Source: Liminaster sp964567855
GTDB lineage: Bacteria; Bacteroidota; Bacteroidia; Bacteroidales; UBA3663
Direction: 5' to 3'
Length of the DNA: 34,285 nt
NCBI GenBank assembly: GCA_964567855.1
Contig: CAZMOE010000028.1
Span: 1-34,285 of the forward strand
Part shown: piece after piece, positions 32,930 to 34,285 of the stretch
How positions within the stretch are numbered: the stretch's first letter is position 1
Layout of the letters: every line of letters begins with the position of its first letter
Translations under genes and position numbers: made by a program
The notes under the pieces: generated by a model
What the model saw: only the letters and a program-made list of their open reading frames with translations
The model's database searches: none
Told to the model about the DNA's origin: nothing

Positions 32930-34219
32930 ATGAAAGAATTTATACTGACTGAGAAAAAGAGTGAAAATGCGGTCCTCGTCGGCCTGATTACCCCCAAACA
33001 GAACGAACAGAAGACCCAGGAATATCTGAATGAGCTTGCATTCCTTGCCGATACCGCCGGAGCGGTGCCGGTAAAAAGATTCGTGCAGCGATTGGATGCC
33101 CCGAACTCCGTCACTTACGTCGGCCCGGGGAAGTTACAGGAAATCAAGGAATATTGCGAAGACAACGAGATAGGTATGGTCATTTTCGACGATGACCTCG
33201 GTCCCAAACAATTGCAATGTATTGAAAAAGAATTGGGGCGGAAGATTCTGGACAGAACATCCCTTATCCTCGATATTTTTGCAAGCCGCGCGCAGACCGC
33301 AACCGCCAAGACGCAGGTAGAACTGGCACAATACCAGTATCTCCTTCCCCGCCTCACCGGTCTTTGGACCCATTTGGAACGACAAAAAGGCGGTATCGGC
33401 ATGCGCGGACCGGGTGAAACACAGATAGAAACCGACCGCCGTATCGTCCTCGACCGCATCTCTCTCCTTAAACAAGAGTTGGCGCACATCGACCGGCAGA
33501 AATCCACCCAGCGGAAGAATCGCGGCAAACTGGTTCGCGTCGCGTTGGTTGGATATACCAATGTCGGTAAATCGACGCTCATGAACCTCCTGAGTAAAAG
33601 TAATGTCTTTGCCGAAAACAAACTCTTCGCGACCCTCGACACGACCGTCCGCAAAGTAATAATCGACAATCTGCCATTCCTCATGAGCGACACGGTCGGC
33701 TTTATCCGCAAATTACCCACTCACCTCGTCGAATCGTTCAAATCAACGCTCGATGAGGTACGCGAAGCCGATATCCTCATTCATGTGGTCGACATTTCCC
33801 ACCCGACATTTGAAGACCAGATCAAGGTGGTGGAACAGACACTCAATGAGGTTTGCCACACAGAAAAACAACTCATGGATGGAGAGAAAAAGCCCCGTAA
33901 AAAATCCAGGAACACAGACGAAAGCCACGACAAACCGATTCTCTTGGTGTTCAACAAAGTGGATGCCTACACATTCATTCCCAAAGATGAAGATGACCTA
34001 TCTCCCATGAAGCGGGAAAACATTTCTCTTGACAGTCTTAAAGCGACATGGATGGGCAAGATGAAAGAAAATTGTCTGTTCATATCGGCACACACCGGCG
34101 CCGGCATCAATGAGCTCAAGGAAAAGCTTTACGAAATGGTGAAAGACATCCACACCAAACGTTTCCCCTATAACGACTTCCTATTCCAGAAATATGAAGA
34201 ACTGGAAGAGGAGGAATAA
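32930..34219 (+). CDS. hflX: GTPase HflX
   Basis: HflX is a ribosome-associated GTPase that splits stalled or stressed ribosomes. I start it at 32930 (429 aa) because the upstream ATG at 32894 overlaps the -7 box. The N-terminal HflX domain has VGPGKLQE (64-71) and QLQCIEKELG. The junction to the G domain carries GGIGMRGPGETQIETDRR (154-171), the family signature. G1 is GYTNVGKST (208-216), the G2 threonine lies in TLDTT (235-239), G3 is DTVG (254-257) and G4 NKVD (342-345). G5 is SAHTGAG near the C-terminus. A Lys/Arg/Ser-rich insert lies before G4 (about 315-335). The tail ends in a run of Glu. It is divergent from dut and stands alone in the window. Confidence 0.95.
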   Translation: MKEFILTEKKSENAVLVGLITPKQNEQKTQEYLNELAFLADTAGAVPVKRFVQRLDAPNSVTYVGPGKLQEIKEYCEDNEIGMVIFDDDLGPKQLQCIEKELGRKILDRTSLILDIFASRAQTATAKTQVELAQYQYLLPRLTGLWTHLERQKGGIGMRGPGETQIETDRRIVLDRISLLKQELAHIDRQKSTQRKNRGKLVRVALVGYTNVGKSTLMNLLSKSNVFAENKLFATLDTTVRKVIIDNLPFLMSDTVGFIRKLPTHLVESFKSTLDEVREADILIHVVDISHPTFEDQIKVVEQTLNEVCHTEKQLMDGEKKPRKKSRNTDESHDKPILLVFNKVDAYTFIPKDEDDLSPMKRENISLDSLKATWMGKMKENCLFISAHTGAGINELKEKLYEMVKDIHTKRFPYNDFLFQKYEELEEEE

Positions 34220-34269
34220 AAACATCCTTCCCCCGACTTTTACCCCCTTTCTCAAAATACCCCTTTTTT

Positions 34270-34285
34270 ATGAACATATGTTCAT
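34270..34285. promoter_or_regulatory. 16-bp perfect palindrome at the window end
   Basis: ATGAACATATGTTCAT is exactly self-complementary, with no loop, and touches the last base of the window. It lies 50 bases past hflX. No-loop palindromes of this kind are typical operators for dimeric regulators. It could continue beyond the window, and the controlled gene is not visible. Confidence 0.5.

Noticed and set aside
1..34285. CRISPR arrays, tRNA/rRNA genes, insertion sequences or prophage
   Set aside because: No regular repeat-spacer pattern, no transposase or integrase motifs, and no cloverleaf or rRNA-like sequence was recognised.

Overview
The window looks like a chromosomal segment of a Bacteroidales (phylum Bacteroidota) bacterium. 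The evidence is Bacteroidota-restricted families (DUF4292, DUF3256, DUF4468 and DUF6175-like proteins), a PorZ-like type IX secretion (T9SS) protein, WxcM/FdtA sugar genes, and several promoters of the Bacteroidetes form TTTG-N19-21-TAnnTTTG. I cannot name the genus. I see no rRNA, tRNA, CRISPR array, insertion sequence or prophage.

Layout. (a) 1-614 is AT-rich with no credible gene. A lysophospholipid-acyltransferase-like gene (615-1472, +) then meets dprA and a hot-dog thioesterase (1465-3018, -). (b) 3362-15173 (-) is a nine-gene run reading from an MltC-like lytic transglycosylase to an LPP20-like lipoprotein. Between them lie a gingipain-like (C25) peptidase with N-terminal zinc ribbons and no signal peptide, an SPFH/coiled-coil protein with zinc ribbons at both ends, a small unknown protein, a zinc-ribbon/transmembrane/Sel1-like protein, a secreted protein with a possible FlgT-like domain, a DUF6175-like protein and two LPP20-like proteins. 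A strong promoter match sits in front of the run. This is the best candidate for an undescribed system: an apparent cytoplasm-to-outer-membrane module. (c) 15441-18401 (+) holds a GNAT acetyltransferase and then an EamA transporter, a DUF3256 protein and a DUF4468 protein behind their own promoter. (d) 18510-28177 (-) is a surface-glycan run: a tandem FdtA/WxcM protein, a FemAB/GNAT-like protein, a DegT aminotransferase, a Wzx flippase, a left-handed beta-helix acyltransferase, a GT4 glycosyltransferase, PorZ and a fucosyltransferase-like protein. (e) 28260-32772 (-) is dut, a TPR protein, a DUF4292 lipoprotein and an EnvC-like protein. (f) hflX (32930-34219, +) diverges from dut, and the window ends in a perfect 16-bp palindrome.

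How the genes fit together. Block (d) can be read as dTDP-3-amino-3,6-dideoxyhexose synthesis (ketoisomerase, aminotransferase, acylation), lipid-linked assembly and flipping. PorZ in the same run suggests that the glycan is the LPS anchor for T9SS cargo. Block (e) handles envelope homeostasis, with a LytM domain that looks catalytically dead. In block (b), zinc-ribbon proteins without signal peptides are encoded with a membrane-spanning zinc-ribbon protein, exported lipoprotein-type proteins and a murein-cutting enzyme. A link across the envelope is a reasonable inference, but its function is unknown. Everything here is read by eye; no database search was run.
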